A DNA stretch of 46,237 nucleotides from the NCBI GenBank assembly GCA_016178505.1, contig JACOTG010000198.1:1-46237 (forward strand). Direction: 5' to 3'. The position numbers were made by a program, and so were the translations under genes. The stretch comes from Planctomycetota bacterium. Its GTDB lineage: Bacteria > Planctomycetota > JACOTG01. This document shows positions 8,419 to 17,510 of this stretch, piece by piece. Numbering within the stretch: the stretch's first letter is position 1; each line of letters starts with the position of its first letter. The notes below the pieces were generated by a model. The model did no database searches. It saw only the letters and a list, made by a program, of their open reading frames with translations, and was not told where the DNA came from.

Positions 8419-8835
8419 ATGAGTTCTTTACGATTGGCGCTGTCGGGCCTTGTGTTCGTGGCGTTCGCGGCATCGACGGCGTTCGCTTCGAGTCCCGACG
8501 AGACTCGCTGCCGGTCTCTATGCAGCAACAACTGGTCGCCGGCCTACGGACACGGCACGGTGACGGGGCTTCCGAATCACCTCGTCGTTGTCGTGGATGT
8601 CACGGGACACGAGTTGGGGCGCGCCACGATCGATCGACTCTCCAGATTCCGGTTTGGGATCGGTCGGATCGTCGAGAATGTTCGCAGGCACAGCGACGGT
8701 GAGATCTCGATCGATTTCAACTACGCGCTTATCAGCGCCCGCCGTCCCTCACTGCCGGGCGGCACGATCGAAGTCAGGGACTCGACGTGCGTGATCGATC
8801 GCGACCGATTGGCGCCCAGGACCGATCAATGCTGA
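8419..8835 (+). CDS. small secreted hypothetical protein
   Basis: The ATG at 8419 follows GAAGGAGGAGG, a very strong ribosome binding site. The 138-residue product has a textbook signal peptide (hydrophobic core LSGLVFVAFAASTAFA, cleavage about residue 23). The mature part has four cysteines, in a CRSLC pair near its start, in STCVI and at the last residue, suggesting disulfides in the periplasm or outside. No known domain is recognised. It is divergent from the ECF/kinase pair and could be one of its targets, but no shared promoter motif was identified. Confidence 0.75.
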   Translation: MSSLRLALSGLVFVAFAASTAFASSPDETRCRSLCSNNWSPAYGHGTVTGLPNHLVVVVDVTGHELGRATIDRLSRFRFGIGRIVENVRRHSDGEISIDFNYALISARRPSLPGGTIEVRDSTCVIDRDRLAPRTDQC

Positions 8836-8904
8836 TAGCGGAGTTTGGCGGCCTAACCATTGAACGAATTCTCGCGCAGTGCGCGTTTGGGAGGACCGTT
8901 GACA

Positions 8905-9684
8905 ATGCGATTCGCTTCTCGATTTGCCATGCTCGTGATGTTTACGGCACCGCTCGCTTCCTGTTCGAATCTGTTTTGCCTCATTCGGACGCCATTGCCG
9001 GTGCAGGGGGCGTACGATCCGAATAGGGTTGTCCAACCACGATTCTTCGGACTCCTCGACCCGTTGCCCGACGAGATTCCAGAAATCAAACCAATCGAGA
9101 AACCGCTCATCACGGTCTCACTCGGTACGGTCAGTGTCATCGCGCCAACAGAGACGGCCACCAATCTCAAGTTGAAGTACGATTCCCAGCGCCTGAAGGA
9201 CGCGGCGCAGGCTCAGCTCGCGAGTAGTGTGATGGCATTCCATCGGTTTTCGATTCCCGAAAAGGCAGAAACCGCGCGACTCCTGATGAACGTCGCCGTC
9301 ACGAACATCCAGTGGCAGTCCTTCGGCGTGGAGAGCAACGGAACTCTTCGGACGTTTAGTGGCATCGACTGGGATGTGCAGAAGTCGATTCGGGGAGCGT
9401 GGATCAACTGTGACGTGCAGGTCACCTTCATCGATCGAACGCAGAACGCGACGATCGCCTCGCAGCTCGGGCGCGGAATCATGAGCAATCGCAACGAGTC
9501 GTTCAAGAGTAACGTGAAATTCGAAGGTCTCATGCCCGTTGAGGGTGGCGCTACGATCACCGGATCTGCACTCGACGCCCAAGCAATCGTTGACGCGATC
9601 CGGTATGGGGTTCGATTTGCGGTATGGAAGTCGCTGCCGGACATTGAGAGTGCATGCTATGCGCCGTCGGTCGGAAAAACGTGA
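8905..9684 (+). CDS. putative lipoprotein
   Basis: I chose the ATG at 8905, with GGGAGGA 9 bases upstream, over the in-frame ATG at 8860 because it starts a clean lipoprotein signal: MRFASRF, a hydrophobic core, then the lipobox LASC with the lipidated Cys at residue 20. The product has 259 residues. The mature part is beta-strand-rich with a VSLGTVSVIAPTETATNLKL segment and a C-terminal helix (AIVDAIRYGVRFAVW). It resembles outer-membrane assembly or secretion-type lipoproteins in general layout only. The gap to the preceding secreted protein is 69 bases on the same strand, so they may be cotranscribed. Confidence 0.75.
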   Translation: MRFASRFAMLVMFTAPLASCSNLFCLIRTPLPVQGAYDPNRVVQPRFFGLLDPLPDEIPEIKPIEKPLITVSLGTVSVIAPTETATNLKLKYDSQRLKDAAQAQLASSVMAFHRFSIPEKAETARLLMNVAVTNIQWQSFGVESNGTLRTFSGIDWDVQKSIRGAWINCDVQVTFIDRTQNATIASQLGRGIMSNRNESFKSNVKFEGLMPVEGGATITGSALDAQAIVDAIRYGVRFAVWKSLPDIESACYAPSVGKT

Positions 9685-9798
9685 CGCGCTCAAAGAACGA
9701 GGCCGCGGGTCACCTTCAGCCAAGGTTGGACGACAGATTCCTCGGCGCGCCGCATTCCACGCTCGCGCGCCCGCGAATGCCGGCTGCCCCCGGTTCGT

Positions 9799-10422
9799 TC
9801 ACTTGATCCTCGTCAACATGCTCTGCATCACTTTCGTGAACCCAGACGGATCGTACCCAAGCACGAATGCGAGGACCGAGAAGAGCCCAGCAACTCGGCC
9901 ATACTGATCCGGGGACGTGTCGCCGAACGGATCTTTCACCATCACGAACACACCCGCGAGCCCCGCGATGTAGACGAAGAAGGCACGCAAGACGGCGCCC
10001 GGCAGCGTGTTCTCGGGTTCCGGTGTTGCCGTGACCGCATTTTGGGCGGACGCAATCGAACTATATCGGTAGGCGAGGCCGCCCGCGAGTCCCGCAAGAA
10101 GCGTGAGGACGGCGGCGTTGGTGACCGTGTAGGTGCCGAACGCCATCACCCAGGTCGCGCCCATCGTCAACACCGTGGCGCCTGGCATCCCGCCCGTGAT
10201 CGATTCTCGGTACGGGCGCGAGTTCACGAGGAGGCCCGCGAGAAAGACCGCAAGCCAACCCAGTACGGTCAGTGCGACGAGAAGGAGGAGCGCATTGTGG
10301 GTCGCAGCATTCCCGTCCTTTGGAGCGAGCCGAGATCGCGCCGCGGCTGCCCTCACAGCTTCCGGGTCTTCGAGCGTAGCGACGTCACTGAGTAGCGTGC
10401 TCCCGGTCTGGTCAGTAGCCAT
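9799..10422 (-). CDS. small multi-pass membrane protein
   Basis: The ATG at 10422 follows GAGGGAG with 5 bases of spacing and is preferred over upstream in-frame codons. The 207-residue protein has a polar N-terminus of about 50 residues, then hydrophobic segments at about 55-78 (ALLLLVALTVLGWLAVFLAG), 90-130 (two helices), 145-165 and 180-195, giving four or five transmembrane helices. No catalytic motif is visible. It is the last gene of a six-gene minus-strand run and starts 71 bases after the nuclease/phosphatase gene. Function unknown. Confidence 0.7.
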   Translation of the reverse strand: MATDQTGSTLLSDVATLEDPEAVRAAAARSRLAPKDGNAATHNALLLLVALTVLGWLAVFLAGLLVNSRPYRESITGGMPGATVLTMGATWVMAFGTYTVTNAAVLTLLAGLAGGLAYRYSSIASAQNAVTATPEPENTLPGAVLRAFFVYIAGLAGVFVMVKDPFGDTSPDQYGRVAGLFSVLAFVLGYDPSGFTKVMQSMLTRIK

Positions 10423-10492
10423 GTTCACTCCCTCAAGTCTGCGCAGGTAGTTCGACGTGACGCCGTAATCGAGGAGGCGACGGTCCAAAGAC

Positions 10493-11851
10493 TCATGGGA
10501 AAACGACGACCTTTCCCGGCTTGGCCTGGATCGCCGTATAGGTCACCAAGTGCCGGAGTGCTCCCTGGGGATCGAACAACGACACGTCGTCTCCTCCGTT
10601 GTTGAGCGCGAGCGCGGTGTTCTTGAGGACGATCGTGAGCGTCGCGCCGCCGGCGATCGTCCCAGAGAGGGCGAACTCGTGACTCTGGCGATCTCGAAGC
10701 TTCCAGCTTGTGAGATTCAGATCGGCGGCACCCACGCTTCGAAGCGTCACTTCCTCGTGGCTCTTGTCGTCGCCGTTCGGATTCGGAAGCAGAGAAGCGA
10801 TCCGGATGTCCGTGTCGCCACTCCCTCCTCCCCCGCCCCCCGGCCCGTCGCTTCCGAAGACGCACTCGGCATAGACCGGCAAGTGATCCGAAGCTCGATC
10901 GTCTTTCGTCCCTCGGAGCGCGACCCCGTCGTCGAAGACCTTTGCGGAGCCCTGGACGTAGCGATCCTGCATCCAGCCGGGCATGAGGATCTGATCGAAG
11001 AGAATCGCTCCCGTGTTCTGATTCGTGCCGCGAGCGTCGTTGTCGCGCTTTCGACTCTGCGGATCGATCGTGTTGATCTTGTTGGTAACCGGATCGATGT
11101 CGTTTGCCCCGAGGCCTTCACTGACGCGATCCTGAGCAACGAGCGGCTGCATCAGGTTGATCAAGAACACGGCCGTGTTGTCGTTCGGGCCGCCGAGCGC
11201 GTTCGGGTCGCCTTGCTCGAGGATGTTCAAGGAACGGTCGTCTGGGTCGTCATTGAAATCGCCGAGCAGAAAGAAGTCCTTGTCGTCGAAATCGGCCTTG
11301 AGCTTCTGGACGAGCGCACTCGCGCCCCCTTCGCGACGAAAGTCTGTCGTCGCCCGCCCGCCGACCCGCGACTTTTGGTGAACGACCATCATGTAGAAAG
11401 TCGCGGACTCGTTTGGCACCTGGACCTCGACCGCGAGGACATCACGTCGGTTCGGGAAGAAGGAGTCGTTCGCCGCGCCCGGGAAGAGAAAGTTCTGATC
11501 GTCCGCGTCCAAGGTGGGCTTGACCCCGAGAACCGTAAACGGCTTTCGGACGGCCAACGCCAAGTCCTGGAGGTCCGAGCTGTCGTCGTCGATCACGAGC
11601 TGCCAATCTTGGGGCGGAAAGACGAGTTCGAGTGCGGCCCGGTCCTTGACCTCCTCGAGTCCGATGACGTCCGCGTCCAAGAGCTGGATCACCTGCTTCA
11701 ACTTCGGCAGACGATCGCCCTGGTTCACGACGTCGGTGCTGAGGAATTGAATGTTGTAGGCGGCGATCCGGACCGTCTTCGCTGCCTGCACAGGGGAACA
11801 TAGTGCAGGGAGGAGAGCGGCAAGGATCAGGAGTCTCTCGGCTTTGCGCAT
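10493..11851 (-). CDS. secreted endonuclease/exonuclease/phosphatase-family protein with lamin-tail domain
   Basis: The ATG at 11851 is chosen because a signal peptide follows (LLILAALLPALCSPVQA, cleavage about residue 23) and a G-rich ribosome binding site precedes it. The 452-residue protein contains a full EEP domain: AYNIQFL with Asn33, the metal-binding Glu of IGLEEVKDR (66-67), HQKSR, GDFNDDP and the C-terminal SDHLPVYAE. After a glycine-rich linker (GGGGGG) comes a lamin-tail domain of about 100 residues (IRIASLLPNPNGDD, TSWKLRDRQ, GGDDVSLFD). This architecture is known for extracellular DNases and phosphodiesterases, the lamin-tail part probably binding substrate or envelope. It acts outside the cytoplasm. 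Confidence 0.9.
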   Translation of the reverse strand: MRKAERLLILAALLPALCSPVQAAKTVRIAAYNIQFLSTDVVNQGDRLPKLKQVIQLLDADVIGLEEVKDRAALELVFPPQDWQLVIDDDSSDLQDLALAVRKPFTVLGVKPTLDADDQNFLFPGAANDSFFPNRRDVLAVEVQVPNESATFYMMVVHQKSRVGGRATTDFRREGGASALVQKLKADFDDKDFFLLGDFNDDPDDRSLNILEQGDPNALGGPNDNTAVFLINLMQPLVAQDRVSEGLGANDIDPVTNKINTIDPQSRKRDNDARGTNQNTGAILFDQILMPGWMQDRYVQGSAKVFDDGVALRGTKDDRASDHLPVYAECVFGSDGPGGGGGGSGDTDIRIASLLPNPNGDDKSHEEVTLRSVGAADLNLTSWKLRDRQSHEFALSGTIAGGATLTIVLKNTALALNNGGDDVSLFDPQGALRHLVTYTAIQAKPGKVVVFP

Positions 11852-11962
11852 CGAATACCCCCCCTTTCCGGTGGGATTCATGAACCTGTTGTCGACTTCG
11901 GTCGAAGCGGCCGGACGCGCGGCTTGCCTCCACTTCATGATCGCGAAGTCAAATCGTCCACG

Positions 11963-12442
11963 TCAGTGATGGTCCACGGTTGCGAGTCGGGTCTTCAGGG
12001 CGGGAGAGATCTCAGTCGCCGCCGCCTTGAGTAGCTCTGGATTGGTCCTGCGCATCTCCTCGAGCACGGACGCGGGGATACGTCGCTTCAATTCGTCGTT
12101 CACCTGAACCTGCTTCTTCAGACTCTCGTGAACCGTGGCCGTCTCGCGCAGGATCTCGTTTTTTTCCTTCCGCTCGCTGGCGATCGTCTGGTCCTTCTCG
12201 ACGACTTGCTTCTCCTTTGCCACGACTTCCTTTTGAGTCGCGGCCCAACCGAAACTCGAAAGGACGAGGACAGCGCCGACGAGAAGGAACACGATCGAAG
12301 CGCCTGTTCCCGAGATCTCGATACCACCAGGCAACTTCAGCGATCCCTTGCCGCCGGTGATCTTCTTGAAGAGGGCGACGATCGCGACGATTACGACGAC
12401 CACGCCGAGGAAAAAGGTGACGCCGATGATGATCGACTGCAT
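11963..12442 (-). CDS. membrane protein with coiled coil
   Basis: The ATG at 12442 follows GGGGGG at 4 bases, a usable ribosome binding site. The 159-residue protein has a first transmembrane helix at about 3-27 (IIIGVTFFLGVVVVIVAIVA), a short basic loop, a second at about 46-68 (IVFLLVGAVLVLSSFGWAA), then a charged coiled coil at about 70-115 (KEVVAKEKQVVEKDQ). It ends in a helical tail with two histidines. No enzyme motif is seen. It sits between the tyrosinase and the nuclease/phosphatase on the same strand; the 287-base gap upstream (12443-12729) holds no convincing gene. Confidence 0.7.
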   Translation of the reverse strand: MQSIIIGVTFFLGVVVVIVAIVALFKKITGGKGSLKLPGGIEISGTGASIVFLLVGAVLVLSSFGWAATQKEVVAKEKQVVEKDQTIASERKEKNEILRETATVHESLKKQVQVNDELKRRIPASVLEEMRRTNPELLKAAATEISPALKTRLATVDHH

Positions 12443-12729
12443 GCGACCCCCCAATCATTCCCGAGGTGTCATTCGCGCTGCTTGATCAGCCACTACCGAA
12501 TCAATGACCGATTCACCCGCCGATGCTCCTCGTCAGCTCGCGAATCGTCCGCGGCAGCTCGAGTACGAACGGCGCCACGACGCATGCGGCGTCTCAGGCG
12601 CAAGACCCGGCGACCCCGTGCCTCGGAATGCTCTTCTCAGTCGCCGCATCGGTGACCTGCAAAGCGCCATTGACGCCGTTCGCCGCTTGCCACAACGGCC
12701 CGGACGCCACCTTTCGTTGATGCGCCGCC

Positions 12730-13602
12730 TCAAACGTAGCTGTACCCGAGCGTAGCGATGTCGCGTGTGTCGGGCTCTGTGTAGGTCCATGGGTCCATCA
12801 CTGCGTCAGCGCCAGTCAAGGGCGGGTTCTTACCGGCGTGGCTGGCCATCGAGTGCCACTGCCACCACAATCGATCGAGGTTCGCGTGGTGCATCCAGAA
12901 GATGGGGTCGGCCGGTGACGTCGATGCGTCGGCCATCGTCCCGCCCACCCAGATGTGGACGGCACCGTGCACGCCATTCACGCTCGCTGCGAACGGCCCG
13001 AAGTCGGGCATGGCCAGGATCGTCGACATGTTGGACGCGATCGTCGCGAGATCCGTGGAAGACTTGGGCGCGCGCGTGACAACAAGGGTTCGAGTCGGCG
13101 TCGTGACGGTCGGAGTGACTCCCGTGAGCCACGCTGGAATCGCCTGCTCCGACGCTTTCGTCCAATCCCAGTACGGAATGCTCACGTCGGGATGGAGTGC
13201 GCGCAGCGCGTTCTCGAGCTGCAGAAGAAAAACGCGATGCCACGGAAGAAGCCGGTCGTTGGTGTGCTGCATGTGCATTTCCGCGTGGATGTCGACGAGC
13301 TGACCGTAGGTCCCGTTGTCGATGAGCGTGTTGATCGCGCACAAGAAGCGACCCTGCTCCGTCGCGTTCAGTACCGCTTGGTCCTTCCGTTGCGTGGGCA
13401 GAGCGAGGTTGAGCCACGGCGGGAGCTTCAGGTGGCGCAGGTCCTGAATCTGGAAGCGGAACATCTCGGCGAACGTGCTTCCTTTCATCATCGAGCCCGA
13501 ATCCGGACGCATGGGCCGATGCTTCTCGGCGGGGCCGCTGCCATTGGGGCTCTTGATCTTCGCGTGGTCACGCTTCATCGCCTGGGTTCCCTTAGCGTTC
13601 AT
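12730..13602 (-). CDS. tyrosinase-family copper monooxygenase
   Basis: The start at 13602 follows AAGGAG with 8 bases of spacing. The 290-residue protein has both copper sites of tyrosinases. CuA has His106 in VDIHAEMH, His110 or His113 in MHMQH, and His122 in LLPWHR. CuB has His212 and His216 in VHGAVH and His238/239 in FWMHHANLDRLW. The IPYWDW and DPIFWMHH signatures are typical. Such type-3 copper enzymes oxidise phenols to o-diphenols and quinones. No signal peptide is visible, so it is cytosolic or exported with a partner. It lies 123 bases after the metallophosphoesterase and, with the GMC oxidoreductase, forms an apparent operon. The native substrate cannot be told. Confidence 0.93.
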   Translation of the reverse strand: MNAKGTQAMKRDHAKIKSPNGSGPAEKHRPMRPDSGSMMKGSTFAEMFRFQIQDLRHLKLPPWLNLALPTQRKDQAVLNATEQGRFLCAINTLIDNGTYGQLVDIHAEMHMQHTNDRLLPWHRVFLLQLENALRALHPDVSIPYWDWTKASEQAIPAWLTGVTPTVTTPTRTLVVTRAPKSSTDLATIASNMSTILAMPDFGPFAASVNGVHGAVHIWVGGTMADASTSPADPIFWMHHANLDRLWWQWHSMASHAGKNPPLTGADAVMDPWTYTEPDTRDIATLGYSYV

Positions 13603-13724
13603 CTTCGTTCTCCTTTTTCCGTCTGTTTGTTTCTGGCCTCAAGTCGACCTGGCGTCCCTGGAAGGAACTCGGCCTCGTCGCATTTCGTTCGCCGGATCGT
13701 GTTCGCATCAACCGATGAGGCGCG

Positions 13725-15110
13725 CTATTCCGAGTAGACCTTTCTCTTGATCCCGTTCCAAAGGTCCATCGTCGGACCGGTTCCCTGCCGATTCTTCGTG
13801 TCCTCGTCATCCTTGAAGAAAGTCACGTAGGTCATCCGATACGCTTCCCAGAAGCTTGTGCCGTCGAGGGACTGATCGACGAACGGAAGGAATGTTCCCG
13901 TGTTGATGTACATCTGGAGCCTTCCATCGGGTAATGCCCGTCGTACGTCGTGGCGCGCCTCGTGCGTGTGACCGTAGACGATGTACTGAACCTTGCCGTA
14001 ATCGACCCCAGGTACGTTCTGCCCCTCGAAGTCGTGAAGAGCGCCTTCCGCGAGACTATCCAGAGTGCTGACCCCGAGTCGTGTCTTGACCGCCACGACG
14101 ATCTTTTCGACGTCGGAGATGAGCTTTCCGAGCCCGTCGAGGGAAGGCGAATTGCGGACCACGGATCGAGCCTTGTCGAGGTAGTCCGTGAGATCGCCCG
14201 ACACGACGAGGTCCGGCTTCATGTCGTCCCACTTTTTGGCGAGCGTGCACTCGAGTGTTCCGTCGAGCGCATCGAGAAGGGATTCACGGATGACCTTGAT
14301 GTACTTCGGTGCTTCTCCGCGTGTGATCCATGCGAGCCAGCGAAAGACCTCCGTCATCGGGCGCACGTTGTTCACGTCTTTCAAGTTTCGAAGAAGCGAC
14401 TTCTCTTTTGGTCCCATGGGAGTGAGGCGTTTCTCGACGCCATGGATGAATCCGGACAAGAGCTCCGCGGTAACGACTTCTCCGATCGCCATGACTCGGT
14501 AGGCGTCTGGGGCGAATCGGCCGAAGGGCGGCTTCGCCTCGAGCACTCGCTGGCTGAACTCCCAGCCGTGGCAGTTCTCGTCCCACTCGTGACCGTGGCA
14601 AGCGAGGACGTGGTAGTCGTTCGCCGAGAGCTGATTTGTGAATTGGACTTGCGGAAACCAGGCCTCGACTTGCGTCTTCAAGGACTTGAAGTTGTTGAGC
14701 ACGCGGTCGTGGTTTCCGATCACGTAGGTCACGTGTCGCGTCTGACCGTTCCCGTTCGGAAGGTCGGCGAGAAGGTCGTGAAGGGCCGTGGCGCTACTGG
14801 TCTTTAGGATGCGCGAAAGAATCGCTTGGAACTGACCCTCGACGGCCGGGTCGGGGTTCATGGCGGTCGTTTCGTCGAGCTTGCCGCCCCAGGGCCTCGA
14901 CGTCAGGGCAACTTGGTTGGCGTTCCAATACGCCGTTCGAACGAGATCGAAGATGTCGCCGAGAAGAACAACGTGGACGTCACGAACGTTCTTCTCCGCA
15001 TTCGTGACGACGCTCCGGATCTCGGCTGCAAGCATTTGAAATGCACTCGGATGAACGTTGATCGCCGTGGTCTCGTCGGTGATGTGTAAGTCGCTGATGA
15101 TGACCAGCAT
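13725..15110 (-). CDS. calcineurin-like metallophosphoesterase
   Basis: The ATG at 15110 follows GGAGG at 5 bases. The 461-residue protein carries the full metallophosphoesterase motif set: IISDLH (Asp7, His9), LLGDIFD (about 50-56), VIGNHDR, CHGHEWD and YGHTHEA. It is larger than simple members, with an insertion of about 200 residues between the HGHE and GHTH motifs. No signal peptide is present. The substrate is unknown; the family includes phosphodiesterases and UDP-diacylglucosamine hydrolase-like enzymes. It lies 82 bases downstream of the GMC oxidoreductase and 123 upstream of the tyrosinase, all on the minus strand, so cotranscription is likely. Confidence 0.9.
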   Translation of the reverse strand: MLVIISDLHITDETTAINVHPSAFQMLAAEIRSVVTNAEKNVRDVHVVLLGDIFDLVRTAYWNANQVALTSRPWGGKLDETTAMNPDPAVEGQFQAILSRILKTSSATALHDLLADLPNGNGQTRHVTYVIGNHDRVLNNFKSLKTQVEAWFPQVQFTNQLSANDYHVLACHGHEWDENCHGWEFSQRVLEAKPPFGRFAPDAYRVMAIGEVVTAELLSGFIHGVEKRLTPMGPKEKSLLRNLKDVNNVRPMTEVFRWLAWITRGEAPKYIKVIRESLLDALDGTLECTLAKKWDDMKPDLVVSGDLTDYLDKARSVVRNSPSLDGLGKLISDVEKIVVAVKTRLGVSTLDSLAEGALHDFEGQNVPGVDYGKVQYIVYGHTHEARHDVRRALPDGRLQMYINTGTFLPFVDQSLDGTSFWEAYRMTYVTFFKDDEDTKNRQGTGPTMDLWNGIKRKVYSE

Positions 15111-15191
15111 CGCTGCCTCCGTTGGACTCGTGAGTCCGGCTTCTCGATCCCTTCGGTCTTCGGCGTCTGTTGATTAGGTTTGCGTGCTCGA

Positions 15192-17510
15192 TCAGGTCCT
15201 CGAGCCCGTCAGCGCTTCGGTCTCCGCTAGGTTCTCCGATTCGACTTCGCCCCACTCGACGACGATCCTTTCGGCTACGCGAAGTGCGAGTGCCGAGATC
15301 GTGAGAGAGGGATTCACGCCAAGTGCGGTCGGAATGATCGCCGCATCCGCGACGTAGAGACCCTCGTAGAATCCGCGCCCATCCAAACTTGACTGGTCGA
15401 AGACCCGGCCGAACTCGTCGACGACACCGCTCGTCGCGTCCTTGCCGATCCGACATCCACCCAGCGGATGGCTGATCGTCACCGAATCCGCCTCGAGCGC
15501 TTCGGCGGTGGGGCTCAGGAATGGGTTCTTGAATTGACGCTTGCCTTTGTCTTCCGGTCGGACGAGCTGGTTCGCGAGTCCGTTATCGCCGTTCAGCGTC
15601 TGGTTGATGGCCGTGAAGATCGGGTCCTTGTGGAAGGGGATCTTGTCCATCGGGCTCACGCGCAGAGACGTCTCTCGTCGGTTCGTGTTTCCGAGCCGCA
15701 ACTTCCCCTTCGCCTGATCCCGCCCGGACGCAGTGATGCACATCATGTTCATCGTGAGTTCTTCCTCTGACTTGAAGAACTCCTGACGCTCTTGAGCGTT
15801 CTTTGAAAGGGCTCGGAAGTTCCGCCAGCCGCGTGCGACGACCGACTTGAAAAGAATCCACAAGAGAGGCAGCCGTCTGCGGCGGGTGAGCGACTGAACG
15901 AGCGGCTCGCCGAACCCGACGGTCGAAGCGAGCGCCTTGGGAATTCCCTCGTCCTCGACGATGTGAAAGAGTCGGTTGTTTTCGCCCGGTTGATCATTGA
16001 AGTGCGCAACCGACGTCTGCACGGGGCCGCGACTGAGGTTGACCGGTTCTTTTGTCGGATTGAGAAAGGCGATGAAGTCGCCGTTTGTCGAGAATCCTTC
16101 TCCGAGGCGTGGACTCAGGCCGCGAAGGGTCTCTCGCTCCCGGCACCGAAGGAGGATTTCATTCGTACCGAGGCAACCGGCCGCGATGACCACGCGCCGC
16201 GCGCGAACCGGCGTCGACTTACGCGAGCGATCTTCTGTCCCGAAGTATTCGACGATGTAGCCGTCGTCGGAGGGTGAAATGACGTCGACCTCCGCGAGCG
16301 CGCGGATTTCGATGTTGGGGAATGCCGGCACCGGCACGGGATCAGTCGGTTTTCCGTAAGCGGCCCCCATGAGCTGCTTGTTGAGCGTGTGCCGCGCCCC
16401 GGGAAGGCATCCCAGCGTGCAGCGACCTTGACGCTCGCAGGTGTTGACCGCCTTCGGGAATGACGCATTCGGTGGATAGTTCGCTGGAACGAGCGAGTCG
16501 TAGAGGGGCGGCGGCGGGTCTCCAGGCTTGGGCGGCGGAGAGAGTGGCGCCCGCTCCGGCGTGAGGTCGTTGATTGAGGAATCGACCGTGTGAAACCCGT
16601 TCGGTCGAATGGCCTTCATCGCGGTCTGAAAAACGCGAGCCCGCGAGAGCCAGTAGCTCCCATCGCTGCCGAGTCGCTTCACGCTTCGGGGTGAGTTGAC
16701 GGGAATGAAGGGGTCGGGGCTCGTTTCCCAGTGCGGGTCGAGCCGAGTCGATTGCGCCGACACGTTACTCAGACCCGCGTTCGTCGCTCCCGCGACGTCC
16801 GGCGCGTTCTTGTACGGGAGGTTTCCGGAAGCGAATTCCTTCCAAGCAAGAGGGACGCCGTAGCCGATCGCATGCTTGGCGAGCTCGTAGTACTTGTCGC
16901 GATCGATCTTCGACCAGCTCATTGCCCAGTCAGCAAAGATGAATTCCGGCGGGCGCACCGTGATGTTCGAGTAGACGAGCGATCCTCCGCCAACGCCGCT
17001 CGCACGAAGGACCGAGATCCCATCATTCTCGCCACCGAAGAGCCCGAGAAACCCCCGCTTTCCCATGTGCGAGATGTCAAAGAGACCATCCTCGTTTCCA
17101 GGTCGCTTGAGACAGCGTGTGAAGAGGTCGAGGACGCCCTTGAAGTGATCGAGGGAACTCCAGTACTGAAAGGGCTGCCCGTGCTTCTTCAGAAAGTCAG
17201 GGGTCGCGATCTTCTGGTCCTGCACCGTCGGGACGGGCGTCGTCCACCACGTTCCTCGCTCGAGGATGAGGATGCGTTTCAATGCGCCGGTCTTCGTGAG
17301 CCGTTCGATCAAGTCAGTGACCGTTTTCTGCTGCTTCTGCGTCGCGGGCTGCTTGGCCTCGGGATCATCCTTGAGGAGCGTCCTGAGAGCGTTCTGCGCG
17401 TCGCGTAGTTCCGCGGGATGAAGCTTGTGGGCGATCGTGAGAGCCGTCATCGTTCCGCCGAAACCCGATACGATGATCACGACGTCGTAGGACCGCTCGT
17501 CTTCCTTCAC
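15192..17510 (-). CDS. GMC-family FAD oxidoreductase (cholesterol-oxidase-like)
   Basis: I place the start at the GTG at 17510 because GGAGG lies 8 bases upstream and the dinucleotide fold begins right after (YDVVIIVSGFGGT). The frame is open further to 17765, without support. The 772-residue protein has a GASGVGGGSLVYSN-type FAD-contacting segment, the cysteine cluster CERQGRCTLGC followed by RHTLN as in ChoD-like members, VIAAGCLGTNEIL, and the C-terminal HPLGGC and ALGVNPSLTISALA with the catalytic His and Asn. It should oxidise an alcohol using FAD. Oddly, the first Gly of the GxGxxG motif is Val14 (codon GTA), which may weaken FAD binding. It heads the minus-strand cluster. Confidence 0.88.
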   Translation of the reverse strand: MKEDERSYDVVIIVSGFGGTMTALTIAHKLHPAELRDAQNALRTLLKDDPEAKQPATQKQQKTVTDLIERLTKTGALKRILILERGTWWTTPVPTVQDQKIATPDFLKKHGQPFQYWSSLDHFKGVLDLFTRCLKRPGNEDGLFDISHMGKRGFLGLFGGENDGISVLRASGVGGGSLVYSNITVRPPEFIFADWAMSWSKIDRDKYYELAKHAIGYGVPLAWKEFASGNLPYKNAPDVAGATNAGLSNVSAQSTRLDPHWETSPDPFIPVNSPRSVKRLGSDGSYWLSRARVFQTAMKAIRPNGFHTVDSSINDLTPERAPLSPPPKPGDPPPPLYDSLVPANYPPNASFPKAVNTCERQGRCTLGCLPGARHTLNKQLMGAAYGKPTDPVPVPAFPNIEIRALAEVDVISPSDDGYIVEYFGTEDRSRKSTPVRARRVVIAAGCLGTNEILLRCRERETLRGLSPRLGEGFSTNGDFIAFLNPTKEPVNLSRGPVQTSVAHFNDQPGENNRLFHIVEDEGIPKALASTVGFGEPLVQSLTRRRRLPLLWILFKSVVARGWRNFRALSKNAQERQEFFKSEEELTMNMMCITASGRDQAKGKLRLGNTNRRETSLRVSPMDKIPFHKDPIFTAINQTLNGDNGLANQLVRPEDKGKRQFKNPFLSPTAEALEADSVTISHPLGGCRIGKDATSGVVDEFGRVFDQSSLDGRGFYEGLYVADAAIIPTALGVNPSLTISALALRVAERIVVEWGEVESENLAETEALTGSRT

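Noticed and set aside
10550..11803. 417-codon plus-strand frame opposite the nuclease/phosphatase gene
   Set aside because: It mirrors a well-supported EEP/lamin-tail gene and has no start signal or family features.
12504..12755. Small plus-strand frames between the tyrosinase and the coiled-coil membrane gene
   Set aside because: No ribosome binding site and shadow-like composition; overlap the tyrosinase end.
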